Source: Rosa chinensis | Lineage: Eukaryota > Streptophyta > Magnoliopsida > Rosales > Rosaceae | Length of the DNA stretch: 64,000 nt | Assembly (NCBI RefSeq): GCF_002994745.2 | Contig: NC_037094.1 | Location: 68,924,819-68,988,818, forward strand | Direction of reading: 5' to 3' | Shown here: positions 1 to 12,400 of the stretch, in pieces | How positions within the stretch are numbered: the stretch's first letter is position 1 | Layout of the letters: each line of letters starts with the position of its first letter | Translations under genes and position numbers: made by a program | Notes under the pieces: model-generated | Told to the model about the DNA's origin: nothing | Databases searched by the model: none | What the model saw: only the letters and a program-made list of their open reading frames with translations

Positions 1-1
1 A

Positions 2-3000
2 AAGAGATTTGCAATTCCAGAAGAACTCTGGAACGAAGACAAGAAAAAGTCAGCTACTGGTGTTACATTCGATGGAAGCCATCTCACCATGAAGAAAGTA
101 GCAAAAAATGTTCATATCACCATTGGTGGAGGAACATTTATCATCCAGAATGTTTGGCAATCTGAAGGCCAAGGATCTGATTTCTTGTTGGGCAATGATT
201 TTATTCTCCAACAACGATTCATTCAGGATGAAGAAGCGATAGGCTTCAGAAAAGGAGAACGGGTGTTCTGGGCTGACCGCCTCACACAGGCATACAGTGT
301 GGCCGGTCCCGGTTTTACTACTCAGCATCAGAGATCGCAACAGAATAGTGGTGATCTTACCCCCTACAAACCCAAATTTCAACCCATACTCCAAATCAAA
401 CAACAAGAAGAACTGCTTGTTGAAGAATCTTCAGAAGAAGAAGAAGAAGCTAGTGAAGATGAAGAAGCTAGTTTCATCCATGAGCACAACCTCAAGCACT
501 TTCAGAACAAGCTTGAGTCTCAACAAACTCCCACTCTTGACAAAATCAAGAAACTACTCGAGCAGAATGTGGATACAAATCCTCAGAAGTTTTGGGAAAA
601 AGACCCAGTGGTCTGTGAATTAAGATTGCATGACATGAATGCTATCTGCCATGTCAAAGCCATTCCTCAGTACAAAGAGGAAGATCAAAAAGAATTCAGA
701 AGTGATATTGAAGATCTCCTGAAGAAGAGATTAATTCAACCTTCCACTAGCCCTCATCATGCTCCAGCATTCTACGTGAGAAATCATGCAGAGAATCTAA
801 GAGGAAAAGCTAGAATGGTTATTGACTATAGAGATGTCAATAAGAAGACTGTCAAAGACGGATATCAGATCGCTCAAGTCAGAGTCCTGATCAACCAGCT
901 CAGAGGAGCTAAAGTCTTTTCGAAATTCGATGCAAAGTCGGGTTTCTGGCAGGTCAGGATGCATCCTGAGAGTGTACCTCTCACTGCATTTGGAACACCA
1001 CAAGGTCATTACGAGTGGCTGGTAATGCCTTTTGGTCTCAAACAAGCTCCCTCAATCTTTCAAAGAAAGATGGACAACATCTTCAAGCATGTAGCGGAGT
1101 TCTGCGTCGTCTATATAGATGACATCCTGGTCTTCTCCAAAAACAGAGAAGAACACATGAAGCACCTCTACGAGGTAGCAAAGCTGATAGTCCAGCATGG
1201 AATTATCCTAGGTGAGAAGAAAATCTTCTTTATCCTCGATGAAGTTGATTTCCTAGGAATAAACATCAAGAATGGAGTCATAAAGCTCCAACCTCACATC
1301 CTTGAAAAGATCTGGAAGTTCCCAGACAAAATTCCTGATGCTAAGAGTCTAGAGAGATTCCTTGGTGTCATAAATTATGGGAGAGATTTCATCCCTAGAA
1401 TCTCAGGATTAACAGCAATATTATCCCCCAAGACAAGTTCCAAAAGGAAATGGAACTTCACAGAAGACGATGAAAAGATCGTGAAGCAGATAAAAAACCT
1501 CTGCAAGAACCTCCCTCCTCTTCAACAACCAGAAGAGAATGATGAAATTATCCTCCAGACAGATGCGAGTGATAATTACTGGTCCGGTGTTGTTCTGGCG
1601 AGAGCGCCTGGAACTAACATTGAAAAGATCTGCAAATTTTGTAGTGGCAAGTTCAGCCCTGCAGAACTGAATTATCCCACAGGGGAAAAAGAGATTTTAG
1701 CTGTCAAGAAAACAATTTTAAATTCTCCAGCTTATCTGAGAAAAACCTTTACTGTCCGCACCGATTGTGCTAGAGTAAAGAATTTTAAAAATTTTAAACT
1801 TGACAAAGCTGCTGATAGAGGAAGATTAGCCAACTGGCAATTGTTTCTTAACCAATATGATTACACTGTTGAATTAATTGCAGGAAACAAGAACTATCTT
1901 CCAGACGCATTGACCAGAGAACTGGCAATGTTCAGCCAAAGAGAAGACGACGAAGGTCGTAATCCCAGAAGCAGAAGGACTGGGAAAGAACAGGAATCTG
2001 AAGAAGATCCAAAAGAAACCAAGGAGAAAATCCTTAAAAGGTTTCTGCTAAGCTCAAAAGGCTTGGCCTCAACTGATCAATCCCAGGGTAAAGGATTGGC
2101 TAGCCCGTCTCAAACGGCAGACGGTAAAGGCACATCAAGACCGTTGACGGCTGCTGCTTTGCCAAAAAGCAGACCAACTCCTAGTGGAGTTATAAATGTT
2201 TTTAATTACGAATTAAGAACTTTTGATACTCCTGTGTTCAGAACTGGCAGGAGACTAGCGTATCACCAGAAGGCAATCCTGGACAATCTCTTATTTGCCT
2301 TTCAAGAAAGAAGCAGTGGATTAATGTTCCCAGCTCTGTTTGCATTAGCTGAAGAACTCTACGAGAATGGTAGACCACAAGGTGAAGAGCTTCATACACA
2401 GCAGAGTGCTGTAAGGAAAGAAAAACTATCCTTCCTTGAAAGTCCAGAAAGTGCTAGGGTCCCTATCATAGCACTCAATGAATCAGATTGGTATGAATTC
2501 CATAATCTGATAGGAAGGCACAATCCTGAAAACCTAGTTCCTCCAACCCTCTTTATTGTCTCAGGACCATATGTTGGAAGATACCTGGTAAATGTTCAGA
2601 GTGAACATCCTCAAGAACACAAGCTATGGCTTGTTGAAAATGGTTTTGTCCATAATTTATGGACTAAAACTAATGATGATCTGAGAGGCTTGCCGCCTAT
2701 TATTGTCAACACGGTCAAGAACATCAGAAAAGACAACTGTATGCTTCGTCTGAAGTTCAGATCCACACCTCCTGAATGGATCCAGAAGACAGATGGTGAA
2801 GTTGAATATATTCCTCCATATCATTATGTGAGAATTATTCAAAGAAGATATCTTCAACCAGCCTGTGTAGCATACAACGGCCAACCGAATTCTAGCATTC
2901 CCTGGATGAAGGCCATGGCTCTTGACTACATCAAAAAGATCATCTCTGAAGACATCAACAACACATTCCTGGCAGCAGGAGAAAAGACAATTATCACTGC

Positions 3001-3232
3001 TTACGATCATCCTGACGTAGTCAGCAGCGATATATTCCTATCTCTAACCAGAAAAGAGATAGACTCGACAATGGCATGCATGCGTTGGGTGGAAAAGCTT
3101 GAAAATGACAACCACTACAAGATGTATGTTGATACAGACGTCGAGGATAATGCAACAACAACTCGCATGGCCCAGACAGACAACAACTCCTTTGTCTTTG
3201 GCCACCATTCTGAAACGGACGAGAACATGTGA
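2..3232 (+). CDS. Endogenous pararetrovirus (Caulimoviridae) polyprotein, 3' part: protease end, reverse transcriptase, RNase H, long C-terminal extension
   Basis: The frame is open from the window edge, so the protein starts upstream and the ATG at 89 is internal. The first ~75 residues resemble the end of a retroviral-type aspartic protease; its catalytic triad would lie before the window. Reverse transcriptase spans roughly 690-1430: YIDDILVFS active site, FDAKSGFWQV and PFGLKQAPSIFQ motifs. RNase H follows (~1540-1930) with TDAS, GEKE, RTD and PDAL carrying the expected acidic residues. About 430 further residues have no domain I recognise. No stop or frameshift occurs in the ~3.2 kb, which is unusual for an old insertion. 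Caulimovirid rather than Gypsy: no integrase follows RNase H, and a TATA/leader region comes next. The genus is uncertain; florendovirus-like is possible. Confidence 0.85.
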   Translation, partial: KRFAIPEELWNEDKKKSATGVTFDGSHLTMKKVAKNVHITIGGGTFIIQNVWQSEGQGSDFLLGNDFILQQRFIQDEEAIGFRKGERVFWADRLTQAYSVAGPGFTTQHQRSQQNSGDLTPYKPKFQPILQIKQQEELLVEESSEEEEEASEDEEASFIHEHNLKHFQNKLESQQTPTLDKIKKLLEQNVDTNPQKFWEKDPVVCELRLHDMNAICHVKAIPQYKEEDQKEFRSDIEDLLKKRLIQPSTSPHHAPAFYVRNHAENLRGKARMVIDYRDVNKKTVKDGYQIAQVRVLINQLRGAKVFSKFDAKSGFWQVRMHPESVPLTAFGTPQGHYEWLVMPFGLKQAPSIFQRKMDNIFKHVAEFCVVYIDDILVFSKNREEHMKHLYEVAKLIVQHGIILGEKKIFFILDEVDFLGINIKNGVIKLQPHILEKIWKFPDKIPDAKSLERFLGVINYGRDFIPRISGLTAILSPKTSSKRKWNFTEDDEKIVKQIKNLCKNLPPLQQPEENDEIILQTDASDNYWSGVVLARAPGTNIEKICKFCSGKFSPAELNYPTGEKEILAVKKTILNSPAYLRKTFTVRTDCARVKNFKNFKLDKAADRGRLANWQLFLNQYDYTVELIAGNKNYLPDALTRELAMFSQREDDEGRNPRSRRTGKEQESEEDPKETKEKILKRFLLSSKGLASTDQSQGKGLASPSQTADGKGTSRPLTAAALPKSRPTPSGVINVFNYELRTFDTPVFRTGRRLAYHQKAILDNLLFAFQERSSGLMFPALFALAEELYENGRPQGEELHTQQSAVRKEKLSFLESPESARVPIIALNESDWYEFHNLIGRHNPENLVPPTLFIVSGPYVGRYLVNVQSEHPQEHKLWLVENGFVHNLWTKTNDDLRGLPPIIVNTVKNIRKDNCMLRLKFRSTPPEWIQKTDGEVEYIPPYHYVRIIQRRYLQPACVAYNGQPNSSIPWMKAMALDYIKKIISEDINNTFLAAGEKTIITAYDHPDVVSSDIFLSLTRKEIDSTMACMRWVEKLENDNHYKMYVDTDVEDNATTTRMAQTDNNSFVFGHHSETDENM

Positions 3233-4761
3233 AGCTACAGGTGAAGAATCAGCACCAAAATAGCAACTGTAGAACTTTAGACTTTTCTAAAGCTACTTTT
3301 GCTTTTTCCTTTTCAAAAGAAAAGGTTAAGTGAAAAACATTTCACTTTTCCTTTTGCTTTTCCCTGACCGACCTCCACCAGCAGGAGCACTACGAAAAGC
3401 AGAAGTCACGGAGTTGTCCTGTAGATTTTCGCATTTTGAATTCTAGTTTGAGTTCCGCTCCCTATATAAGGAGCTTCAGCTTCTCTTAGAAGGAATTGGA
3501 AAAGGAGATGAGAAAATTAGATCAGAAAACTCCTCTGATAATAAAAATAGTAGAATAGCAGTGTGCTTCCTTTCCTGTTTAGGTGTGAAGTAATGTGCTT
3601 CCAATACAAGTAAGTAACTGTTCTCATTCTTATGGATAGCTAAACAGCTTTTGCTGTTTACCTGAGAATGAGGCTCTGATTGTTTAAAGTTTTATATGTA
3701 TATTTGAATAAATAAATTCAGATGGATGTTCACCCACTTCTTTAATTTATAAAATGTTTATGTCATTATCTTTACATATTGTAATCATCTTTATCATGCA
3801 TAGTTTACTATGTCAAAGTTTGAACATTCGAATGCATGCATCCCATGGAAAGCTAAAGTTCTAAGCCTTACTGTTCAGCCAAAAGAATCAGTTTTAAAAC
3901 AGAAAAATTAGGACAAGCAGCAGTGATTCCGCCCTGTGAGTAGCCGTTTAGACAGGAAGTCGTTAGGCGAAATGTGGCATGTTGAAGGCTAGTCTTGTTT
4001 TTGTTTTAATGTTTTTTATTGTTTCCTTTTGACTGAATAGCACGGTAGAAGAATCTAAGGTCAACATAGGATACAGAGGGCATTTGTTTGTTAAAACTAT
4101 CCATGTTAGTCTTTGTCTATTGTCAATAGTGAAATACCAAAGTGTTGGGCAGTTGGGAAAAATACCAAGGATTTTTGGGTATGCGGGAATTACCCCTTAA
4201 GATAATTTAGGCTCACCATGACATAAGTTTTTCCACGTTTTTCAAAGTCATGAAAACCAAAAATTTCTGTCGGAGCGTCTTCATCGTTCACGTCTTTCAC
4301 GAAGAACAATGATCCGCCATTACCCATTGGTATCCAAAAGAAAAAGTTCGCTGTGGGCCTGTAGCACACTGTTACTTTGTTTACTTGTTCCTTCCACAAA
4401 AAGGAGGCACAAAATACGTACGAATCAGAGCACACGTTACTCACACTTTACTCGGTCGAAATGCTCCGCTGTCTTTTGTCTGTTAACTCCAAACTTTTCC
4501 TCATCACGAAAAACACAAGGAAATTTCTTACACCGTCCTACACTTGACTCCTGGTACTCATCCTTTTGGGGTCAAAGTGTCACTGTGGCTTCTTTTGCCT
4601 TTGTTTAAAGTCTTCTGTACCAGACCACCCACCAACCCTCCTCCACACTTGTCTTAAACCTACAGAGAAAAGATTTGGTGTCTGTGTACCTGTAAACCCT
4701 TTTGCCGTTGGATCATTCTTGCAAGTTGGTGTTTGATGATCAAGTTGTGATTTGGTATACT
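3233..4761. other. Viral non-coding tail and SnRK2-A upstream region
   Basis: No coding region. The first ~500 bp belong to the virus (repeated CTTTTGCTTTTCC-like blocks, then the TATA region). The junction with host DNA is not visible; I found no tRNA-Met primer-binding site between 3500 and 4200. The last ~150 bp resemble the sequence before SnRK2-B (shared GCAAGTTGGTGTTT at about 4720 and 58540), so they belong to the duplicated gene. Confidence 0.5.
3463..3470 (+). promoter_or_regulatory. TATA box of a 35S-like pararetroviral promoter
   Basis: TATATAAG lies ~230 bp after the polyprotein stop, followed by a purine-rich leader start, which is where caulimovirids place their pregenomic RNA promoter. 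AATAAA-like signals occur near 3708-3716. It points toward SnRK2-A, about 1.3 kb downstream. Activity is inferred. Confidence 0.55.
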
Positions 4762-7285
4762 ATGGAGAGGTATGAGATTGTGAAAGATATTGGGTCTGGG
4801 AATTTTGGGGTGGCAAGGTTGGTCAGAGATAAGTGGACCAGAGAACTCTTCGCTGTTAAGTTCATTGAGAGAGGCCAGAAGGTCAGACTTCATCTTCTTC
4901 ACTCCTTTTACTTCTACCATTTTTTTTCTTTCTGAATTTTCTGAATTTTTCTGGTATTGGGTTTCTTTTGGTGTTGCAGATAGATGAACATGTGCAAAGG
5001 GAAATCATGAACCACAGATCGTTGAAGCATCCCAATATTGTTCAATTCAAAGAGGTAAGTGATTAGTGATGAGTTAGGTACTTAGGTCAATATTCATCCA
5101 TAAATGATAATATTCCTCAACCATCAATTCATATAGGATTGGCCAATGCCCTGTTTTGTTGAATAAAGACATTATATTTTGGGGTAATTATGATCTTTCT
5201 AAAAAAAAACTGAGAATGAATAATCCCTAAGCTTATAGCATGTCTCCTACACATAAGCAGCTTGTTCCTTTTTATGGCATGTTGTCTTTCAGATTCAGTT
5301 TTGTATAGGCTTGCTTTGCATCAGCATCTGTTGAGGTTGGAGTTAAGACAGAACATGCTAATTTATGCCTCTAGTGTGCATGAATTAGTTTACTTCCTGT
5401 AACTTTTTTAGAATGTTCAGCAGAAACTTTCTTTACCGTGGCCTTTCTGATTGACTCTTCTAGCTATAGTGATGGAATATTGGGTGTCTTCCTTGCAGGT
5501 TCTTCTGACACCAACTCATCTAGCCATAGTAATGGAGTATGCTGCTGGAGGAGAACTCTTTGGGAGAATATGCAATGCTGGTAGATTTAGTGAGAATGAG
5601 GTAAAGTAGTTAACGAGGGGGCGAGTTTCAAGGAAAACTTTTGTTCGTCAGAATATGGGGTTTTTCATTTTCCCCTGAAAATGAAATCAATAAAAAGAAT
5701 TACACGCACTTTTACTTATATATCAGTCATGATATTACTATAACTGACATCCTTCTGCAATTCTATTGTTCTTCTGCATCAGGCAAGGTTTTTCTTCCAG
5801 CAATTGATATCTGGAGTCAGTTACTGTCATTCAATGGTATGTTAATTGGAACTCTTCCGGTGTGTGGTATATCGTTGATTTATTTTTTATTTTATTTTTT
5901 GTTCTTGATATTTGATAATATTCATTGTAGTAAGCAAATAGTTCATTTGTGGCAGCAAATATGTCACAGAGACCTTAAGCTTGAAAATACACTCTTAGAT
6001 GGCAGCACAGCACCTCATGTCAAAATATGTGATTTTGGATACTCAAAGGTATTCCACAAACTCTAGAGTAAGGAATCTGCATTAGGGGTTCAGGTTAATG
6101 AGACGTTGAGTAATTATTTTTTTCACTTCGTTTTTGTAGTCACTACTGCAGTCTCAGCCAAAATCAACTGTAGGAACACCAGCCTATATTGCTCCTGAGG
6201 TCCTATCTAAAAAGCAATATGATGGAAAAGTAAGTTCCAATTCCTGTGCCTTTTCATTGACATCATAAATTGTTATGGGTTCAGCATCTTTTGTAGCTAA
6301 TCTTCACATTATAGATTGCAGATGTTTGGTCTTGTGGAGTCACCTTATATGTGATGCTAGTTGGAGCTTATCCTTTTGAAGATCCTGATGATCCTAACAA
6401 CTTCAGAAAAACAATTGATGTTAGTGGCATTACTACCTTTTCACCAATAAAATTGAACATGCTGTGTATATTGGAAAACATTGCTTATATCAAAACTGAG
6501 TACTTAATTTCTAGAGCTATGGTTAACATATTGTCTCATGCAGCGGATCCTTGGCGTACAGTACTCAATTCCAGATCATGTTCAAGTTTCCATTGAATGT
6601 AAACATCTTTTATCTCAGATATTTGTGGAAAAACCCGAAAAGGTAATTATGTGGCTTCTGTTTTGGTGTTGAAGCTACTAGACAATTAGAGTTAACCATT
6701 AGGGTTATTTAATCCCCTACGAGGAAAAGAAAAATCATGCGTCTTATAACAGAACAATTACATTCCTGACCCAATTAACTAGGTTAGCTGCTAGATTGGT
6801 AGTAGTCTCGCAACCAATTGATACTCAGAACAGTTCCATTCCTGACCAATTACTTTTGTATGCTGCTAACCTGAGGAGTGAGTGAGGGTCATAATTTAAT
6901 TTATTTTCTTTTTCCTTCTGATTATTGAAAATATCTGGTTTTGTTTACATGTTTTGAGTTTAAATTTATAGGTTCAAGTTAGCTTTCTCATTGTGGTCTT
7001 TGCTCGCAGAGAATAACAATCGCAGGAATTAAAAACCACCCTTGGTTCTTAAAGAACTTACCCATGGAACTGATGGAAGGAGGAAGTTGGCAGAGCAATG
7101 ATGTAAATATTCCATCTCAAAGCACTGAAGAAGTTATGTCCATAATTCAAGAGGCAAGAAAATCAGTACAGTCCCCAAACGCAGTTACGCATCTCATCGA
7201 AGGCAGCATGGATCTTGATGATTTGGATGCTGAAGTTGAAGACATTGAAACAAGTGGTGATTTTGTATGTCACGTGAGTAGTTAA
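4762..7285 (+). CDS. SnRK2: SnRK2-A, SNF1-related serine/threonine protein kinase 2
   Basis: Nine exons with GT-AG borders: 4762-4881, 4980-5054, 5499-5600, 5783-5836, 5956-6048, 6140-6229, 6315-6419, 6544-6642, 7010-7285, giving 337 aa. Family role: phosphorylation in osmotic-stress and ABA signalling in cytoplasm and nucleus. Visible: glycine loop GSGNFGVAR, catalytic lysine in [19 protein letters not shown], activation-loop serine in [13 protein letters not shown], then the SnRK2 region and an acidic tail ([18 protein letters not shown]) of the sort found in subclasses II and III. The start is the conserved [11 protein letters not shown]. Oddities: the activation loop is one residue shorter than usual before KST, LFGRIC replaces the usual LYERIC, and the exon 7 donor is the weak GTTAGT. 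Probably functional; the subclass is unsure. Confidence 0.93.
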
Positions 7286-7833
7286 ACTGTACGTACACAT
7301 CATAGTGATCATACTTGGCTCTTGGCGGTCGATCTGGAGTTGAATTCTGTAAAAAGTAATAGTAGTGTACCTAGAGAAGCACGGGATAAGTTTTGCTAAT
7401 GGCAGAATTATTACCAAAGCATCCAAAAAGAAAATATAAAGCTCGAGAATACCATGCTAATTCCTCTTCGAACGGTGAACTTCATTCCACGGGGTCTGGT
7501 TGTTCTGATACATGGTGTGGAAGAGGGTGTAGTGGTTCTTGATATTGGTTTGATCCATGGTGGTACATCAGTAGGCCTATGAAAGCACCCAAGGTTGATG
7601 GGCATGCTATAGTCCAGCCCTGTTTTGTAAGGCCATGGGTCAGTCCAGCTCGACCTTATGGGCGGGCCTATTGACAAAGGATAGGACTTGGGCAATGCTT
7701 TCCAATTCCAGGGCTACCATGGTCTCAAGCTCCGCCCCCCTTATTAGTAAAACTACTGTAAAAGTGTAGAGCTTGCCTGGAGTTGCCTAAGATTACAAAA
7801 AGTTTCTTATTTTTTTCTTCTTCTGTTTCGACG

Positions 7834-7882
<49 letters not shown>

Positions 7883-8113
7883 ATTTTGACGATAATATAT
7901 TAAGACCAAAGATTATACATGTTTTCACACCCCTTTTGAGGTACAACAATAAAAGACATCGTTTAAGTGGTAACTTTAGCTGTTTTCTAACACAACCAGA
8001 ACCAACCCTTAGAACTCAGGGTCCAGAGTTTTCTACGTCATTTTAGTTATAAAAAGAGTTAATAGCCCAAAAGTCCAAAACCTAAACCTAGCCACACCTC
8101 GGAGGAGGCACAA
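7286..8113. other. 3' flank of SnRK2-A, no gene
   Basis: Presumed 3' UTR followed by intergenic sequence with an AT microsatellite. Short ORFs at 7411-7695 and 7783-8046 look random. The last ~60 bp (CACACCTCGGAGGAGGCACAA) continue after hAT-1 at 12863, so this is the interrupted target. Confidence 0.5.
7837..7879. repeat. (AT)n microsatellite
   Basis: About 21 uninterrupted AT units, visible directly. Confidence 0.95.
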
Positions 8114-8560
8114 GTCAAGGTTTTAAATCTCTGCGATATTTCCGATATATCTCCCGATATCTCTTTTTTTCGACGGACCGATATATCTAGGGGGTAAATA
8201 TCTTATCTTTTACCGTTTCTGCGAAATTTCTCCTACATTGTCAAATATCCCCTATATATTAGATATTTGCGATATATCCCCGATAAAGTGAAGAAATATC
8301 TGTAAAATTTGAGGTAAAAATATATAAAAAACTCGGTAATTCTCTAAATGAAAATATGTGTGAAGAGAGATCTCCTAAAGGCAAATCTGACTATCTGAGT
8401 GAGGAGAAATACCCTCAAGGTGAATCTAGGTGAGTAGAAAATCCCTTCAAGGCGAATCTAGGTGAGGAAAAAAATCCCCTCAAGGCGAATCTTTACCCTG
8501 GAGAAATACCCTCAAGGCGATTTTAGGTGATAAGTAATTCTCTAAAAGTCTAAATGCAAA

Positions 8561-8692
8561 TTTGTGTGAGGAGAGATTTGGTACTATATAGTCTATAACT
8601 ATGTTTGTAACTTTGTAGTTGAATAATTTGTGTGAGGAGAGATTTGGTACTATATAGTCTATAACTATGTTTGTAACTTTGTAGTTGAATAA
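8561..8692. repeat. 66-bp tandem repeat, two copies
   Basis: Two identical or nearly identical units starting TTTGTGTGAG at 8561 and 8627, inside the 5' subterminal region of hAT-1. Short ORFs here are artefacts of the repeat. Confidence 0.9.
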
Positions 8693-8870
8693 TAGAAAGA
8701 AGATAAAGCCATAAATGTTCAATTATTCAAATGAGGCCAAATGACATTGCAGAAGGAAGTCAAGGAACCATATATGGATGACATGATGAGAAGAGAGTGC
8801 AAAGCACGGAGTATTAAATTTTGTCTATGCATCTTGAAAAAGTGAGGAATAATGAAGCTACTGTGTAGTA

Positions 8871-9044
8871 TGTGAGTGTATAGTCTGTGGTTGAATAGTA
8901 TAAAGAAGCTAAAAGTTCAAATGCTAAAGTAACTATCAAATGGAATAGGTGTTATGTGTAGTCTGTGAGTGTATAGTCTGTAGTTGAATAGTATAAAGAA
9001 GCTAAAAGTTCAAATGCTAAAGTAACTATCAAATGGAATAGGTG
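8871..9044. repeat. 93-bp-period direct repeat, two copies
   Basis: The blocks starting TGTGAGTGTATAGTCTG at 8871 and 8964 are nearly identical over ~80 bp, ending GGAATAGGTG at 8951 and 9044. They lie in the leader of hAT-1, upstream of its transposase. Confidence 0.88.
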
Positions 9045-9413
9045 AATAACATGCATAAAGAGACTCAGAGCAGGCAGTCAATTATTCAAAAGTGGCCAAG
9101 TTTAATTATTTGAAAAGAGACCAAGTTCAATTATTTCAAAAGAGGCTGAGTGAGTTTGCAAAAGAAACAATATATTAATGAAAAACAGAGTGACTATGCA
9201 TCTTAAAGAAGTGATCGAGGAATCTATATAAGAGTTTATCATATACTTCAATTTACACATCGAAGCAGTCTTGCAGTCGTTTTAAAGAAAAGAAGTTCTA
9301 CATTTCTGGTATAAATAGTTCTTCTTAATATTACACATTATGTTTTAGATCTAATCTGCAAGTTACAATAAATATTTACTTGTTTTAGTACATTTTTATA
9401 TGCTAGATTAAAA

Positions 9414-12400
9414 ATGGCAAGCAGCGGTAAAGGTGGAAATGGTCCAGCATGGAAGTACGCAACTCCCGTCGAAGGAAATCGAAATGGTACAACATGTATA
9501 TTTTGTTTTGCCACTTTTAAAAGTGGAGGTATTACAAGATTGAAGAGTCATTTATCGGGTTATGATCCTCACAAGAGTGTAAAGAAATGTGATAAGGTGC
9601 CACCGGAGATCAAAACAGAGGTGATAGCATGGATAAAGAGAAAAGATTCTATTAAGCAAGAAAAGACAGCTGTTCAAGATGATATTAGAGAAGAACTCCG
9701 CAATGATTATCTTGGCAATCAAACAAGTCTGTACAATGACGATGACGACAATGATGATGATGGATTTCAGTATCCACTAGACATGCACCCTGCAGAACGA
9801 CAAGATTATTGTGCTGCAGTAAGACGATCAACCGTAGATCGTGATAAGAACTCTCAGTTTAGTAGAAGTGCAAGATTTCAATTTCCAAAACAATCAAGAG
9901 GCGGTAGTAGCAGTCAACAACCGCAACAAGTTGATCGATCAAAAACCTATCGGTACTCATTTCCTGAGCCTCCAGTAGCAATGCCATCAAAAGATAGTCG
10001 ATCAAAACAAAGCACAATTAAATCATTACTAAAAGGTGGTAGAGAACTATTGGCAACAATGGTGTCCAAATACCACATATATGATGCTGTCCCTTTTAAC
10101 AAAGTTGATTCTCCACATTTTCAAAACATGTTGACTACAGCTGGAAATCTAGGTAAATTATATTGTATTTACATATTTCTTCATGGACAATTATGTTAAG
10201 TAGAATTTATATAATGAACATTCCTATAAAATAAATAATTTTCTTGTTTAGGTCCTGGTGTAAAGCTTCCTATCTCCTATGAAATTCAGACTTGTTACTT
10301 AGAGAATGAGTACACAGAAATGAAAAGGTATGTGGATACTCACAGAGAAACCTGGAAAATATATGGATGCACTATCATGTGTGATGGATGGACTGGCCCA
10401 ACCAAAATGTCTATTCTAAATTTCATGGTGTATTCAAAAGGTTCAACTGTGTTTTTGAAGTATGTAGATGCTTCACATATGAAAAAAAATGATCAGTACA
10501 TAGAACTATTGTTAGATGAGATTATCCAAGATGTTGGACCAGAAAATGTTGTCCAGATTGTCACTGACAATGCATCAGCATTTAAAAAGGCCGGAAGGGA
10601 ACTACAGAAAAAATATCCGCTGTTCTGGATCCCGTGTGCTGCCCACTGCATCGATTTGATATTTGAAGATATTGGGAAGCAAGAGACTGTTTCCACTGTC
10701 GTCAAATGGGCTCAAAGTGTAACTAACTACATCTATAATCATGGTTGGGTACTGGCTGAAATGAGGAGCATCACGAAGGGACATTTGATTTGACCGGGTA
10801 AAACTCGATTTGCGACAAATCACATTGCCATCGACAGTATCTTGAAGAAGAAATCTGATTTGAGAAAATTGTTTACAAGTAGCGCATGGAATGAGAATGC
10901 AGCGAGCAGGACCAGAGATGACAAAAGGATAGAAAAAAAGTCCTCGATGGGACATTTTTGGATGGCATGGAAGCAGTCCATAAAATTTATAAGCCATTGT
11001 ATAAGATTTTTCGAATTGTTGACACAAAAATTCAGCCAACCATGCCCATATTATATGATATGTTTGAAAGAGTGAAACAACAAATCTCACATATGAGAGG
11101 AAAGAAATGGGTGCTTAAAATCATCAATGATCGATGGGATAACACATTAAGTCAACCATTGCATGCATCATGTATTATTTCTCTATCTCGAAATACGTTT
11201 GTATCTTGATAATTACTTAGTTAGATCTATATTATATAACTTTTTGGTTTCTTGTTTGTAGCACATTTCTTAAACCCAAATTTTCATTATCAACTTGATG
11301 TTGGTTATAGCTCACGTTTCACAAACTCTCTGGCAACAGTTGTCGAACAATTTAACATAAATGGAGAAATTGTGGATACATTTGTGGATGAGGTAACTTC
11401 TTATTGATGACAACCTTAAAAAATTTTGGGATTAGAAATGACCAATTTTCAAATGGTTAATGCAGATTGTATGCTTTAGAGATGCAAAGGAATTATTTGG
11501 GTCAACCATAGCAAGAAAAACAAGAGAAACCAGAAATACAGGTTTGTGGTATATCCGTATATGTATATATTAAAACACACACACACACACACATATAATT
11601 TCTTTAATACAAAATGTTGATCTACTATAGCAGTAACTCATTGTAGTAGCTTTACAGCTGATTGGTGGACACAATGTGGGTATTCTGCACCAAACATGCA
11701 GAAAATTGCAATGCGTATTTTGGCACAAACGGCTTCTTCTTCTGCGTGTGAGAGAAATTGGAGTACATTTGCTATTATTCATATCAAGCAAAGGAACCGT
11801 TTGGCATATCAGAAGTTGGAAAAGCTTGTATACTGCTACTACAACATGAAGCTGCGGCTGCGAGATAAACAGGCAAAGAATAATGTGGTCAATGAAAACA
11901 ACTATATAGATCTATTTCATGTTGCAAGCGAGCCGCTTGATAATGGCATTGATCCACTTCATGATTGGATTATGCCTGCACACCTCGATGATGAAGCTGG
12001 AAGACCTCTTCCACAAGTTGTAGAAACTGCAACTAATGCTGGAATCAATGTAGAGAGAGTCTTATCTGAAGAAGTTGTTAACAACCCATAAGATAATTCA
12101 GATAGTGATGATGCGTGGGGTGGTACAGCAACTCCAGATAGTTCTGATGATGGTGGAGAGGGTGGAAGCGGAACAGGTGGTGGAGGTGAAAGATATGAAT
12201 ATGGACAATCTTCTGTGGATGGAGGATTCCAATTTACCTGTGAAGGTAATTTTGATCATGCCACCCAAGATGAAGACCAGAGAGTGAGAACAGCTGGTCA
12301 TGGTGCTCAAGAGAAGACCCGATATGGGAGGAGGACTAGAGGTGCAACTGATGATCAAAGTACCCTATCTGATGTTTCTTCAATTGCCTTAAGTTTTGAC

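Noticed and set aside
3500..4200. tRNA-Met primer site for the pararetrovirus
   Set aside because: No TGGTATCAGAGC-like sequence seen; the integrated piece may end before it.
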